Shown here piece by piece: positions 8,318 through 17,156 of a stretch of DNA of 64,000 bases. Both the position numbers and the translations under genes were made by a program. Location of the stretch: assembly GCA_009840355.1 (NCBI GenBank), contig VXNZ01000046.1, positions 1-64,000 of the forward strand, written 5' to 3'. The stretch is from Chloroflexota bacterium. Lineage in GTDB: Bacteria > Chloroflexota > Dehalococcoidia > Lucifugimonadales > JADFKI01. Under the pieces are notes generated by a model. It saw only the letters and a list, made by a program, of their open reading frames with translations. It ran no database searches and had not been told where the DNA came from. Within the stretch, counting starts at the first letter, position 1. Every line of letters starts with the position of its first letter.

Positions 8318-9409
8318 TGCCCTCATGGTCATCAGGAAGCGGCTCTTGCGTACATGATGTACGGCATCGAGCCGAGTGAGCCATGCCCGAATTGCGGAGA
8401 GATACCCATCTTCTCCAACCCATCGATGAGCCTCGACCTCAATCCTGACGGGCCAGTCAAGGGTGTGGACGGGTCGGAATACACTGAGTGCCCACAGTGT
8501 GGAGACTCATTCTTGGAACTTCAAGGGTCTAACCCTGTGGAGTGGGGATGGAAGATAGTCTGCCTGAGCTGTGAGTGGGAGATCAAGCAGGCGGAAAGCC
8601 TTGACATAGCCCAGTACTGCGACCTCATGGAGGAGGTCAAGGACAGGATTGAATCGATCAACCAGCTGATGGAGCTTCCTGGAATCACGATTCAGACTCG
8701 CGTGGAATCAATCTGTCTCCAGCTCCGGATGCTACTGGAACTGATCGTGTTCAGTTCCTTGGTGTCAAATAAGGACGTCTGGCAGAGATCGCAGAAGGAG
8801 CTCAAGAGCTCGCAGGACATAAGCAAGAAACTGAGAGAACTTAAGCGCCTCCATCCCAATTTCTATCCGAGGGCCGTAGACTTGGAGGCAGGACTACGTG
8901 GAGCCGAACCGAGGGATCGGCAAGAGGGTTTCCTGAGTGAAGACAAGTTGACAGAGGTGTACGGGCGGCTGGGCAACATTCTCCACGCCGAGAACCCTCT
9001 GGGTAGAGAGACCGATTACCGTTACTTCATAGACGCGGTTCCAGAATGGCTCTCTCAAGTCACCAGCCTTATGGAGTACCATAAGGTATACCTTTATCAC
9101 CATCCGGAGGAGTTCTATCTGATCAAGATGTTCGGAGACGTGGATGTAGAGCTGCTGTGCATCCGCTTCAAGACGACCGCCGAAGGAAAGACGAAGTGCG
9201 CATGGCCGGACTGCGTCTCCTCCAGCGCGCGTCAGTACTGCGAATACATCCAACGGCCCTGGATGGAATGTCGGCTTCTGGAGATAGAACCTCAACAAAC
9301 ACAAGGCAAGCGGATAGCAGAAGGACTAAACATAGGCGCGGGGGAGGCTGAGGTGGGAGTCCAGGGAGCAGGCATGCCCGTAGGAAACGGACACCTGAGC
9401 CGAGTCTGA
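8318..9409 (+). pseudogene. 3' part of the split gene: zinc-ribbon protein
   Basis: The 363 codons continue the reading frame broken at 6557. Two Cys pairs near the start (CPHGH with CPNC, then CPQC with CLSC) suggest two zinc ribbons. A long helical region follows (about 95-250 of this part), then a Cys-containing tail (CAWPDCVSSSARQYC). A TTG at 8300 inside the insertion sequence could restart translation and make MSLTS-ECPHGH..., so the C-terminal part may still be expressed. No function is recognised. Its place between a TIR operon and a large defence-like operon suggests a defence role. Confidence 0.7.
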
Positions 9410-9590
9410 GCATAGGCACGGGCTCTTGATGCGACTTCGGAATAGCCTAAGTGGGTGAGTGTGTCTGATGGACTCAATGCAGTCTGGTTACCTTGGAGCC
9501 ACGGATTGACGTATTGTACGACGTTGGTATACATTAGCCGATATATACTGAGAATGAGCTGCATAGCAGGGTACCAGGCTGGAATTGCTT

Positions 9591-9818
9591 ATGGAAGCAA
9601 GGGATACTCGTTGGATTTCTGTCACTGAAGTTGCCCGGCATCTGGGTGTAGCCCGCGACACTGTGTACCGTTGGATCGACTCCAGAGGATTGCCGGCTCA
9701 CCGAGTTGGTCGCTTCTGGAAGTTTCAATTGTCCGAGGTTGACGCATGGGTAAAGTCAGGAGAGGCGGAAGTTCCCAACAACGCAGACTTAGGCGATTTG
9801 ACAAGACGGAAACGTTAG
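9591..9818 (+). CDS. Excisionase-like helix-turn-helix protein
   Basis: The 75-aa protein is a single HTH_17-type DNA-binding domain: WISVTEVARHLGVARDTVYRWI, then PAHRVGRFWKFQLSEVDAWV. Such proteins act as excisionases or small repressors. The ATG at 9591 is used rather than TTG at 9585. The stop is 3 nt before the methylase gene, so it heads the eight-gene operon and may control it or direct its mobility. No integrase is present nearby. Confidence 0.75.
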   Translation: MEARDTRWISVTEVARHLGVARDTVYRWIDSRGLPAHRVGRFWKFQLSEVDAWVKSGEAEVPNNADLGDLTRRKR

Positions 9819-9821
9819 AGC

Positions 9822-11351
9822 ATGGAACGCATCGATACTCTGCGGCAACCCTCCTCACCGGCGGCAAAGGCGGCTTCGGCTCCCCTTGTCTTCGCGGATC
9901 TCTCTATCACTGACGACGAGCGCGGTGACCATGACACTGTGGTCGTTTCTGAGGCGATTCGTCAAGGCGCACAAGGAAGGCAGCACAGCGGTGCAGAGAG
10001 TCAGGAGGGGCGAGTAGTTAAGGGACCTCCTTCCCATGACGTATCAGTAATGCAGCCGTTCTCCAACTACGTTGGGTCGATTGAGCGGCTGGCAAGGACA
10101 GTGGTGTCTGCAGGCTTAGGTGACCTAACTGCCGAAGCGACTCCTGTTCTAAACGGTGGACCAGGGGAAGCACTCCGAAAAGCTGTCGATCTTGTCACGC
10201 GCAAATCGACTGGGGCCTTCTTCAGCAGCTCCGATTTGTCGGATGAACTTGTCAGTACCCTTGCGAAGCCCATAAACGAAGATTCTAGGATTCTCGATCC
10301 AGCTTGCGGGTCCGGCGACTTGCTGCTGGCATGCTCACGTCATTTGCCCATAGCGGCTAGCCTGGTTGATACGCTCGAATCTTGGGGCCAACAGCTGTAT
10401 GGCCTCGACCTATATCCGGAGTTTATTCGTGCCACCCGAGCGAGGTTAGTACTGGCTGCCGCTCTCCGTGGTCGATGGAATGCAACGCAAGGGCTTGCAG
10501 AATCCGAATCTTGGTTTCCCGGGATCAGGGTCGGAGACGGTTTGGCGATTCCGAAGGACTTGGCACAAGCTACGCATGTCGTACTCAACCCCCCGTTTAA
10601 CCTCATCCAGACGCCCCAGGACGTAGAGTGGTCCAGTGGTCAGGTGTCGGCGGCAGCCGTGTTTCTGAATCACGTATTTGTTGCGTGTAAGGATGAGACC
10701 AATGTAGTGGCGATACTGCCGGACGTACTGAGGTCGGGAACTCGGTATGGAAGATGGCGCGAAAACATTAGCCAACAGGCTACTGTCAGGCGCGTCTCGA
10801 TTTGGGGGACATTTGACCCTTGGGCGGATGTGGACGTGTTCTTATTTGAGGCCTTGATCCGCAGTGGCAGCTTCGAAACCTCAATGGCTGCCTGGACTGG
10901 ACCCAAAGAAACGGAGGTTACGGCTACATTGAGTACAGTCGCAAAGGTCTCCGTCGGGTCTTTGGTGCCTCATCGTCACAGCAATCGAGGCCGTTGGCAT
11001 CCGTACCTGCATGCCTTGGGTTTAGCAAAATGGGGGACGGTCAAAGTTGTTGACCTTCCCAAGAAGCGCTTCAACGGGACGGTCTTCGCCCCACCGTTCG
11101 TGGTCGTGCGCCGCACTTCGCGTCCAGGCGATTCTGGCCGTGCGATCGGCACAGTGATACTCGGAGACAGACCCGTTGCTGTGGAGAACCACCTTATGGT
11201 CGTTAAACCCAAGGATGCCACCCTTGACACCTGTCTACAGATTTTGGATCTGCTACGAAGTGACGCGACAGATAGGTGGCTTGACCATCGGATTAGATGC
11301 CGGCATCTAACTGTTAGTGCCCTAAACGACCTACCTTGGCAGGCCGACTGA
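9822..11351 (+). CDS. N6-adenine DNA methylase-like protein
   Basis: The 509-aa protein has an unconserved start, then STGAFFSSSDLSDELV, the SAM-binding motif I DPACGSGD (159-166) and the catalytic motif NPPF (256-259), as in HsdM and type IIG enzymes. The last 130 residues include PPFVVVRRTSRPG, AVENHLMV and RIRCRHLTVSALNDLPW, typical of the target-recognition end of Eco57I-type methylases. No nuclease domain or restriction gene is nearby. It may methylate host DNA so that the downstream sensor or ABC ATPase ignores it, or act as a DNA-binding sensor. It ends 1 nt before the next gene. Confidence 0.8.
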   Translation: MERIDTLRQPSSPAAKAASAPLVFADLSITDDERGDHDTVVVSEAIRQGAQGRQHSGAESQEGRVVKGPPSHDVSVMQPFSNYVGSIERLARTVVSAGLGDLTAEATPVLNGGPGEALRKAVDLVTRKSTGAFFSSSDLSDELVSTLAKPINEDSRILDPACGSGDLLLACSRHLPIAASLVDTLESWGQQLYGLDLYPEFIRATRARLVLAAALRGRWNATQGLAESESWFPGIRVGDGLAIPKDLAQATHVVLNPPFNLIQTPQDVEWSSGQVSAAAVFLNHVFVACKDETNVVAILPDVLRSGTRYGRWRENISQQATVRRVSIWGTFDPWADVDVFLFEALIRSGSFETSMAAWTGPKETEVTATLSTVAKVSVGSLVPHRHSNRGRWHPYLHALGLAKWGTVKVVDLPKKRFNGTVFAPPFVVVRRTSRPGDSGRAIGTVILGDRPVAVENHLMVVKPKDATLDTCLQILDLLRSDATDRWLDHRIRCRHLTVSALNDLPWQAD

Positions 11352-11352
11352 G

Positions 11353-13410
11353 ATGATGAGCGAGCACCTACGATTCTCTCCCGACATTTTGCGTCGCCTT
11401 GGCGAAGAGCTTGTTCCTCAAATCGAACAAGGAATCGTCGAATTGGTCCGAAACTCCTACGATGCCGACGCCGTAAGTTGTCGAGTCGAACTCGTAGGCG
11501 TGGACAAGTTGGGAGGCACCCTCCGGATTGAGGATGACGGATTGGGAATGGACTACGACGCCATCCGGTCAGGCTGGCTCATCCTCGGACGATCAAACAA
11601 ACCGGGCCGTAGCCTAACGGCACTGGGCAGGAGGCCTGTCGGCGAAAAGGGGCTGGGCAGGTTGGCTGCGCTACGGATGGGCCGCCGCGTAACGCTGAGT
11701 ACTCGACCGGCTTCGAAGCCTTTGACTGAATACACGCTGGAAATAGACTGGTCTAAGTTTGAAGCGATAAGTGTAGTGGAAGATGTAGCCTTAGAGGTCA
11801 TCGAGGGATCGACTAAGAAACCTCCAGGCACCTCCATCGAGGTTACGGATCTATCCGTGACGTTTGGGCGCCGCGAAGTCGAACGGCTTGCCAGAGCGCT
11901 GCTGCTATTGGCCGACCCATTTGACGATAGCCAGGGATTTCACCCTGTATTGATATCTCCTGAGTTCTACGATCTGGAGCAGCGAGTGCGGAACGCATAC
12001 TTCGATGACGCGGTGTACTACATGCATGCAGAGCTCGACAAGCAGGGACGGTCGCACGTCGATGTGTACGATCCCAGAACCAAGGCACTTCGGTGGTCAG
12101 GACAAAATGCTGACCTGTCCAAGACTACATACTCTACGGTGGCGTCCGAATTCGAACTGTGGGCTTTCCTGCTCGATGGGGCTAGCTTCACAAATCGCCG
12201 CGCGACAGTTACGGAGGTGAGGAACTGGCTTGAAGTTATAGGTGGTGTCCACCTCTACCACCGAGGATTGCGAGTTCATCCGTACGGAGATTCGGGGCAC
12301 GATTGGCTCGACATGAATTTGCTCAGAACCAGAAATCCGGAGCTGCGACCTTCAACTAATACGTCGATTGGTCGAGTCATCGTCCCTGACCCGGATCAGA
12401 TCCTCACGGAGAAGACTGACCGAACAGGGTTTCTGGAGAGTTCAGCCTTTAGTGAGATGCGCCGCTTCGCGATCGACTCACTGGAATGGATGGCCCGTCA
12501 GAGGCTTGATGAACGAGAGACCAAGAAACGAAAGAGCAAAGCGAGTACCTCATCTGGCATAACGCGGGCCCGCAACAGACTACGCAAGGAGGTAGATGTC
12601 CTGCCACCCGAGCAACGTTCACGTGTATCGCAGGCCGTGCAGAGTTTGGAGACCGTTAGACAAAGGCAGGAGGCAATTCTGCGGGAGGACCTTCAGCTTT
12701 ATCGAACGCTGGCCAGTCTGGGCACAACAATTGCCGTGTTCGCGCACGAGGCTGCCAAGCCAGTCGGGCAAATCAAAAGCATGGCGCATAGCATAGGTCG
12801 CAGGGGCAAGAGAGAACTGGGACCAGCCTATCACAACGTGTTGGAAACACCCGTCTCAATAGTCCTAAAGTCAGCAAGGGCTCTGGAGAGCTATGCTTCT
12901 TTTCCGTTAGCAATGCTCCGGCGGGAGAAGCGACGCTTTGGTGAGGTCGACATCAATTCCGTGGCACTCGACATCATAGAGCTGTTTCAACCCTTTCTGG
13001 AAGACTCCAAGATCTCTTGTAAGGCACGGCTCGATGAAGGTCGGCCAAGAGTCTGGGGTAGCGTAGCTGCACTTGAATCCATCCTTAGCAATCTAATCAC
13101 TAACGCGGTCAACGCCTTTAGCCAACAGCAGCAAGCTCAACTGGAGCGCGAGATTCTGGTTGCGACTCAAGTGAGCGAATCCTCACTGCTCATCTCAGTT
13201 AAGGACAACGGACCAGGGATCATAGAGCTGCCAATTGAAGAAATCTGGCTCCCAGGTCGTACGAGCATACCCGGAGGCACGGGTCTGGGACTGACCATAG
13301 TCAGGGATGCTGTCACTGATCTTGGCGGAGACGTTCACGCAATAGCCAATGGGGAGCTGGGGGGTGCCGAGATCGTTGTGACTCTACCGTTAATGGGAGT
13401 TGAAGGATGA
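11353..13410 (+). CDS. Double-GHKL protein: Hsp90-like ATPase joined to a histidine-kinase-like domain
   Basis: The 685-aa protein opens with a complete Hsp90/MutL-like ATP site: ELVRNSYDADA (N-box), EDDGLGMD and VGEKGLGR. A middle region with a coiled stretch (about 380-455) follows. A second module has a kinase-like H-box with His465 in VFAHEAAKPV, NLITNAVNAF, KDNGPGI and GGTGLGLTIV. Residues for ATP binding are present in both. The next gene, overlapping by 4 nt (ATGA), encodes a receiver, so phosphotransfer from His465 is likely. The front half may sense protein or nucleic acid partners by ATP-driven clamping. No membrane segment is seen. Confidence 0.85.
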   Translation: MMSEHLRFSPDILRRLGEELVPQIEQGIVELVRNSYDADAVSCRVELVGVDKLGGTLRIEDDGLGMDYDAIRSGWLILGRSNKPGRSLTALGRRPVGEKGLGRLAALRMGRRVTLSTRPASKPLTEYTLEIDWSKFEAISVVEDVALEVIEGSTKKPPGTSIEVTDLSVTFGRREVERLARALLLLADPFDDSQGFHPVLISPEFYDLEQRVRNAYFDDAVYYMHAELDKQGRSHVDVYDPRTKALRWSGQNADLSKTTYSTVASEFELWAFLLDGASFTNRRATVTEVRNWLEVIGGVHLYHRGLRVHPYGDSGHDWLDMNLLRTRNPELRPSTNTSIGRVIVPDPDQILTEKTDRTGFLESSAFSEMRRFAIDSLEWMARQRLDERETKKRKSKASTSSGITRARNRLRKEVDVLPPEQRSRVSQAVQSLETVRQRQEAILREDLQLYRTLASLGTTIAVFAHEAAKPVGQIKSMAHSIGRRGKRELGPAYHNVLETPVSIVLKSARALESYASFPLAMLRREKRRFGEVDINSVALDIIELFQPFLEDSKISCKARLDEGRPRVWGSVAALESILSNLITNAVNAFSQQQQAQLEREILVATQVSESSLLISVKDNGPGIIELPIEEIWLPGRTSIPGGTGLGLTIVRDAVTDLGGDVHAIANGELGGAEIVVTLPLMGVEG

Positions 13411-14108
13411 ATGCGGAGCAAACGAGGGTTGCCCTAGTTGATGACGACCCTACTGCCGCCGCGACATTGAGTGTTCTACTAGAAGATGCTGGGTTTGAGG
13501 CCATTGAAGTAGAACATCCGCTTGAAAGCGTTGATGGAGCTGTTGCTCGAATCAAGAGCGTCGCTACGGCAGCCATATGTGATCATCGCCTGAGTCCCCG
13601 AGGCCTCGCGTCATTCAGCGGGGCAGAACTTGTCGCCCAGTTGTATTCCACGGCATTTCCAGCGGTGCTGATTAGCCAATACTTCAAGATCGACCAGAAC
13701 GTATCGATCCGAAAATATAGAAGCAGGATCCCCATATTGCTTGCGCGGGACGAAGTCGGACCAGACCAACTTGCCGATGCAATCAGGGTTTGCTCAGATG
13801 AGATCGGCGGCAGGCGTTTGCCGCAGAGAAAGGGTTGGCGGTCCCTAGTTCGGGTGGTCGCAAAGGATATTGAGGGTGGCGAAGATGTACTCGATGCCAT
13901 CATACCTGGCTGGCGCCCAGATGAAGCAGTGAGATTTCCAGCCGAACTTCTTGGTCATCACAGGAACTCATTGCCGGCCGGACGAAGTGATCGGCTTGAA
14001 CTTCGCTTTTTTGCGAGCGTCAATATCGGCGCTGAGGATGCTGGCGACTTATATCTAGAGGACTTTGAACCCGCCATTGAGCCACAGAATGGAACAATTC
14101 TCTCCTAA
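13407..14108 (+). CDS. Receiver-domain protein with an unrecognised C-terminal domain
   Basis: In this 233-aa protein residues 7-130 form a response-regulator receiver, with acidic Asp12-14 in VALVDDDP, probable phospho-acceptor Asp59 in ICDHRLS and the switch Ser in AVLIS. The usual Lys-Pro after strand five is missing (PILLARDEV). Signalling may therefore be altered, or the domain may act as a decoy. The C-terminal 100 residues are not a known DNA-binding output. The gene is coupled to the kinase by an ATGA overlap and to the MBL gene by a 20-nt overlap. The partner kinase is almost certainly the product of 11353-13410. Confidence 0.75.
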   Translation: MNAEQTRVALVDDDPTAAATLSVLLEDAGFEAIEVEHPLESVDGAVARIKSVATAAICDHRLSPRGLASFSGAELVAQLYSTAFPAVLISQYFKIDQNVSIRKYRSRIPILLARDEVGPDQLADAIRVCSDEIGGRRLPQRKGWRSLVRVVAKDIEGGEDVLDAIIPGWRPDEAVRFPAELLGHHRNSLPAGRSDRLELRFFASVNIGAEDAGDLYLEDFEPAIEPQNGTILS

Positions 14109-15102
14109 CCTGACAATCCTGGATGTAGGACACGGACAGTGCGTGGTACTTCAAGACGCACTCGGAATCGTGATCTTCGATGCGGGTTTAGGAGCGACAC
14201 TGCTGGAATTCCTGCAAGAATGCGCGATTACCCAGATTGATGCGGTCATAATCTCTCATGCGGATGCTGACCACATATCGGGACTCTTGGCGCTTCTATC
14301 GGCAGCGACTGTACAGGTCCGGCATGTCTACTTGAATTCAGACGCAACCAAGAACTCCGACATATGGGAGGACCTCCGGTACGCGATTGCAGACGCCACA
14401 GCAAGGGCGTCTATTAGTGTAAGCGTCGAACTTACTACGAGCAGCACCCAGCAATTTACACGGGGAGACGTTCAGATCGAAATTCTTTACCCCCAGCCAG
14501 CTGTGGCAATGGCAGGCCCTGGTGGAACTGATCTGAAGGGGCGTAAATTGACCTCCAATTCTATGTCCGCTGTCTCGCGCGTCAGTTATCAGTCGGTACC
14601 TCGGCTTCTGCTGACGGGCGACTTAGACGCGGTAGGTCTGGAGAACTTACTGGAGACTTTTCCGTCGCCGCGATCAGAGGTGTTGGTCTTTCCTCATCAC
14701 GGTGGACTGCCATCTCGCGCAAACCCTGTGGAATTCGCTAGCTTACTGGGCCAAGTTGTGCAACCAAGCTTGATCGTGTTCTCGATTGGCCGCGGTAAGT
14801 ATCAGACACCACGTCCCGAAATCGTCGCGGGGATCAGGCGCGTACTGCCTGGGGTTACCATTGCTTGTACCCAGTTGTCGGCACATTGTTCTGCGAGTGT
14901 TCCTTCTACTGACCCAACTCATTTGGAATCAATTGCAGCAAGAGGGCGCGTAAGTCATTCCTGCTGCGCAGGTTCAATTCGCATGGTCCTTGAACCTAGT
15001 AGCATCCGATATTTGAATGATCTACAGGGCCATCAAGATTTTATTGCTGCTAACGCCCCATCTGCCCTATGTAAGAGAGCTTGGCGGAGCTCATCCCTTT
15101 AA
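14089..15102 (+). CDS. Metallo-beta-lactamase-fold hydrolase, ComEC C-domain-like
   Basis: The protein is 337 aa from ATG 14089, which fits the family better than an in-frame TTG at 14065. Motifs are LDVGHGQCVVL, FDAG, the metal site HADADH (57-62), NSMSAVSRV, LLTGDLD, VFPHHGG and the late IGRGKYQTPRPEI. This is the soluble MBL family related to the ComEC competence domain, probably a two-metal nuclease or phosphodiesterase. There are no membrane helices, so it is not a DNA channel. Its place between a receiver gene and a SIR2 gene suggests an effector or signal-degrading role. Confidence 0.8.
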   Translation: MEQFSPNLTILDVGHGQCVVLQDALGIVIFDAGLGATLLEFLQECAITQIDAVIISHADADHISGLLALLSAATVQVRHVYLNSDATKNSDIWEDLRYAIADATARASISVSVELTTSSTQQFTRGDVQIEILYPQPAVAMAGPGGTDLKGRKLTSNSMSAVSRVSYQSVPRLLLTGDLDAVGLENLLETFPSPRSEVLVFPHHGGLPSRANPVEFASLLGQVVQPSLIVFSIGRGKYQTPRPEIVAGIRRVLPGVTIACTQLSAHCSASVPSTDPTHLESIAARGRVSHSCCAGSIRMVLEPSSIRYLNDLQGHQDFIAANAPSALCKRAWRSSSL

Positions 15103-15132
15103 GGTCTTGTGCAATGTGTCGCCTAATAGCAT

Positions 15133-16539
15133 ATGAATAGTAAACCAGAGAATAATACTCCTAGCCTTCCACCCGGCCTACTCCAGGCGATTTCTTCTCC
15201 CGGAGGTGGACGTGTTGTACTGGTGCTCGGAGCGGGATGCTCGAATGAAGAACCCACGTCTCTACCACTGTCAGGCGACCTTTCGGAAGAATGCCATCGA
15301 AAACTGATTCTCGATGGCATTCTATCGGAGGGTGAAGTCGGTGATAGGCGTGATTTGTCTGCGGTTGCGGAGGCCGTTGTCTGCAAAACCGGAAGTCAGC
15401 ATGACCTCATAGAACGGTTCCCTCCAGACGAATTCAGGCACGCTGAACCCAACGAAGGCTACCTAATTATGGCGGCTTTGCTCCGTGAGGGTGCCCTGGC
15501 TGACGTGCTGACACTGAACTTCGACTCAGCAGCTCGTACTGCCTTGGGTCGCCTTGGAGTCGGCTCGCGAGTGTCGACAGTCCGGAGGCCAGAGGACTAC
15601 ATTCATCTTGGCACACACAACCTCATCTACCTCCACCGTGACATTGACAGCGACGAGGACAGCTTAATCCTCCGCGCGAAAGATTTGGAGAAGGCATGGA
15701 AAGAGCGCTGGGAACAGGTCATCGCACAAAGAGTACTTTCTGGGCCCGTCACCGTATTCGTTGGGATTGGAAGTCCGGCCAGTGTTCTCATTGATACAAC
15801 CCGCCGTATACTGGCCGCCATTGACAAGCAGGCGAACGTCTACGTCGTGGATCCCATTGCACATGGAGATTCTGTTGTTGCCACGGAGCTCAATACTCCG
15901 TCAAAGGACTATGTTTGCATAGGGTGGGGTGACTTCATGGAGGCGTTGGCCCAGCGATTGGTCGAGGAGCATAGGGCGTCCATACAACATGAGTGCGATG
16001 AGCTGACCAAACAGCTCGGCCAGAAGAATGAGGACGTCACCGAACTCTGTCGTCGCCTTGCGGAACTAGGAATCCTTAGACTCGGTAAGCTGCGGGCTGC
16101 GTGGTTGGCGGAGGGTAGCTCATATCTTCCGCAAGAGTCGGGCACACCTCTCCGCCTCTTCGGGAGTCTCGTACTGGGTGTCCGGGCGGTGGAGAGGATA
16201 AGCGGCCATCAAGCCACCTTCGGTGAAGAGGGCGTAGTCGAGTTTTCCCAAGACACCCACATAACACGGGTGATAGTTTGCTCTGGAGGTGGTTGGATGA
16301 CAGATGCCCGGATGGAGACAGAGCTAAAGAAGCGTCAGCAAGCCTTGCGGCACCGAGGTATCACGTCGGCTGTGGCTTTGGTCGGAGGCGTAGACTCCAG
16401 TGCCAGTATAGCCGCACCTAGCGATATCGTCGCAGATACAGACCCGTACGATCTTGTCACTGGAAGTGATCATCTCAGGACCTTTAGCCTTGCCGAACTC
16501 CGAGCCAATCCCGAACTTGCCTACGAGGTTGTCCGTTGA
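15133..16539 (+). CDS. SIR2-domain protein, probable NADase effector
   Basis: The N-terminal half of this 468-aa protein is SIR2-like: VVLVLGAGCSNEEP (GAG at 33-35), LTLNFDSAAR with Asn129 and Asp131, catalytic-type His168 in LIYLHRDID, and VFVGIGSP. These residues match SIR2 proteins that deplete NAD+ in phage defence. The C-terminal half (about 290-468) starts with a charged helix and has no recognised fold. It carries its own ATG 30 nt after the MBL gene. Its stop overlaps the next start (TTGA). Confidence 0.8.
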   Translation: MNSKPENNTPSLPPGLLQAISSPGGGRVVLVLGAGCSNEEPTSLPLSGDLSEECHRKLILDGILSEGEVGDRRDLSAVAEAVVCKTGSQHDLIERFPPDEFRHAEPNEGYLIMAALLREGALADVLTLNFDSAARTALGRLGVGSRVSTVRRPEDYIHLGTHNLIYLHRDIDSDEDSLILRAKDLEKAWKERWEQVIAQRVLSGPVTVFVGIGSPASVLIDTTRRILAAIDKQANVYVVDPIAHGDSVVATELNTPSKDYVCIGWGDFMEALAQRLVEEHRASIQHECDELTKQLGQKNEDVTELCRRLAELGILRLGKLRAAWLAEGSSYLPQESGTPLRLFGSLVLGVRAVERISGHQATFGEEGVVEFSQDTHITRVIVCSGGGWMTDARMETELKKRQQALRHRGITSAVALVGGVDSSASIAAPSDIVADTDPYDLVTGSDHLRTFSLAELRANPELAYEVVR

Positions 16540-17156
16540 GTACAAGCGATACTCCGTTCACAATCACGACGCTCATCGCTGCCGCGGCCAGAATTCTCGA
16601 GGATTCTGGCTTTAGAGCTGTTGATCCAGTCTCGACAGGAGTGTGGAGGGCAACTGAGGCGAGAGTGTTCGAGGACGCCTACAGCGTCGTTTGCGTCTCA
16701 GTCTATGAAACTTGGAGAGATCTCTCGTCCCTCTGGGCTGATGATCAAGCGAACCTGGTTGATCTGATCTCAAGGCACTTCGCGAGGAACGAAGCCAAGG
16801 CGTGGGATGGATACCTTGTACTCCTTACCCCTAGCGTTGTACCGGCGGTCGACCACCAGGAAGCTATCGAGATACAAAGAAACACGGTACACGTCCGGAA
16901 GCTCTTCGCTGCAGGTGACGAACTAGAAACAATAGATGCTGTTCGTCGCACATTGCTCCCTCTGCTACCGCTTGACGTTCAAGAAGCGTCGCGTCCGAGC
17001 AACGTACTTCACTCCCTCCCAACTTTGCTTGCTCGCCATGGTGTTGACCATGAGGCTTCGAGAATTGCCATCGCAGCTTTTCTTGAGCAGCGGCCGATCA
17101 TTGAAGCAATCCATGGGTTTGTAGAAAAGAGAGAGGGTGCCAATCGTGAGGATTAG
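16536..17156 (+). CDS. Small linker protein, resembles the ABC-3C middle component
   Basis: The protein is 206 aa from TTG 16536, within a TTGA overlap with the SIR2 stop. Regions such as VFEDAYSVVCVSVYETWRDL, AWDGYLVLLTPS and RNTVHVRKLF resemble, from memory, the small middle component encoded just before the ABC ATPase in ABC-ATPase three-component conflict systems. It contains no catalytic motif. The order SIR2, middle component, ABC ATPase supports the reading. A likely job is to bridge the ATPase sensor and the effector. Confidence 0.6.
   Translation: MSTSDTPFTITTLIAAAARILEDSGFRAVDPVSTGVWRATEARVFEDAYSVVCVSVYETWRDLSSLWADDQANLVDLISRHFARNEAKAWDGYLVLLTPSVVPAVDHQEAIEIQRNTVHVRKLFAAGDELETIDAVRRTLLPLLPLDVQEASRPSNVLHSLPTLLARHGVDHEASRIAIAAFLEQRPIIEAIHGFVEKREGANRED

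Noticed and set aside
9510-9535. TATTGTACGAC resembling the HigA palindrome upstream of the eight-gene operon
   Set aside because: Only half the palindrome matches, so binding by the same antitoxin is not supported.
9822-11351. Type I restriction-modification locus
   Set aside because: No HsdR helicase-nuclease and no separate HsdS; only a methylase-like protein is present.
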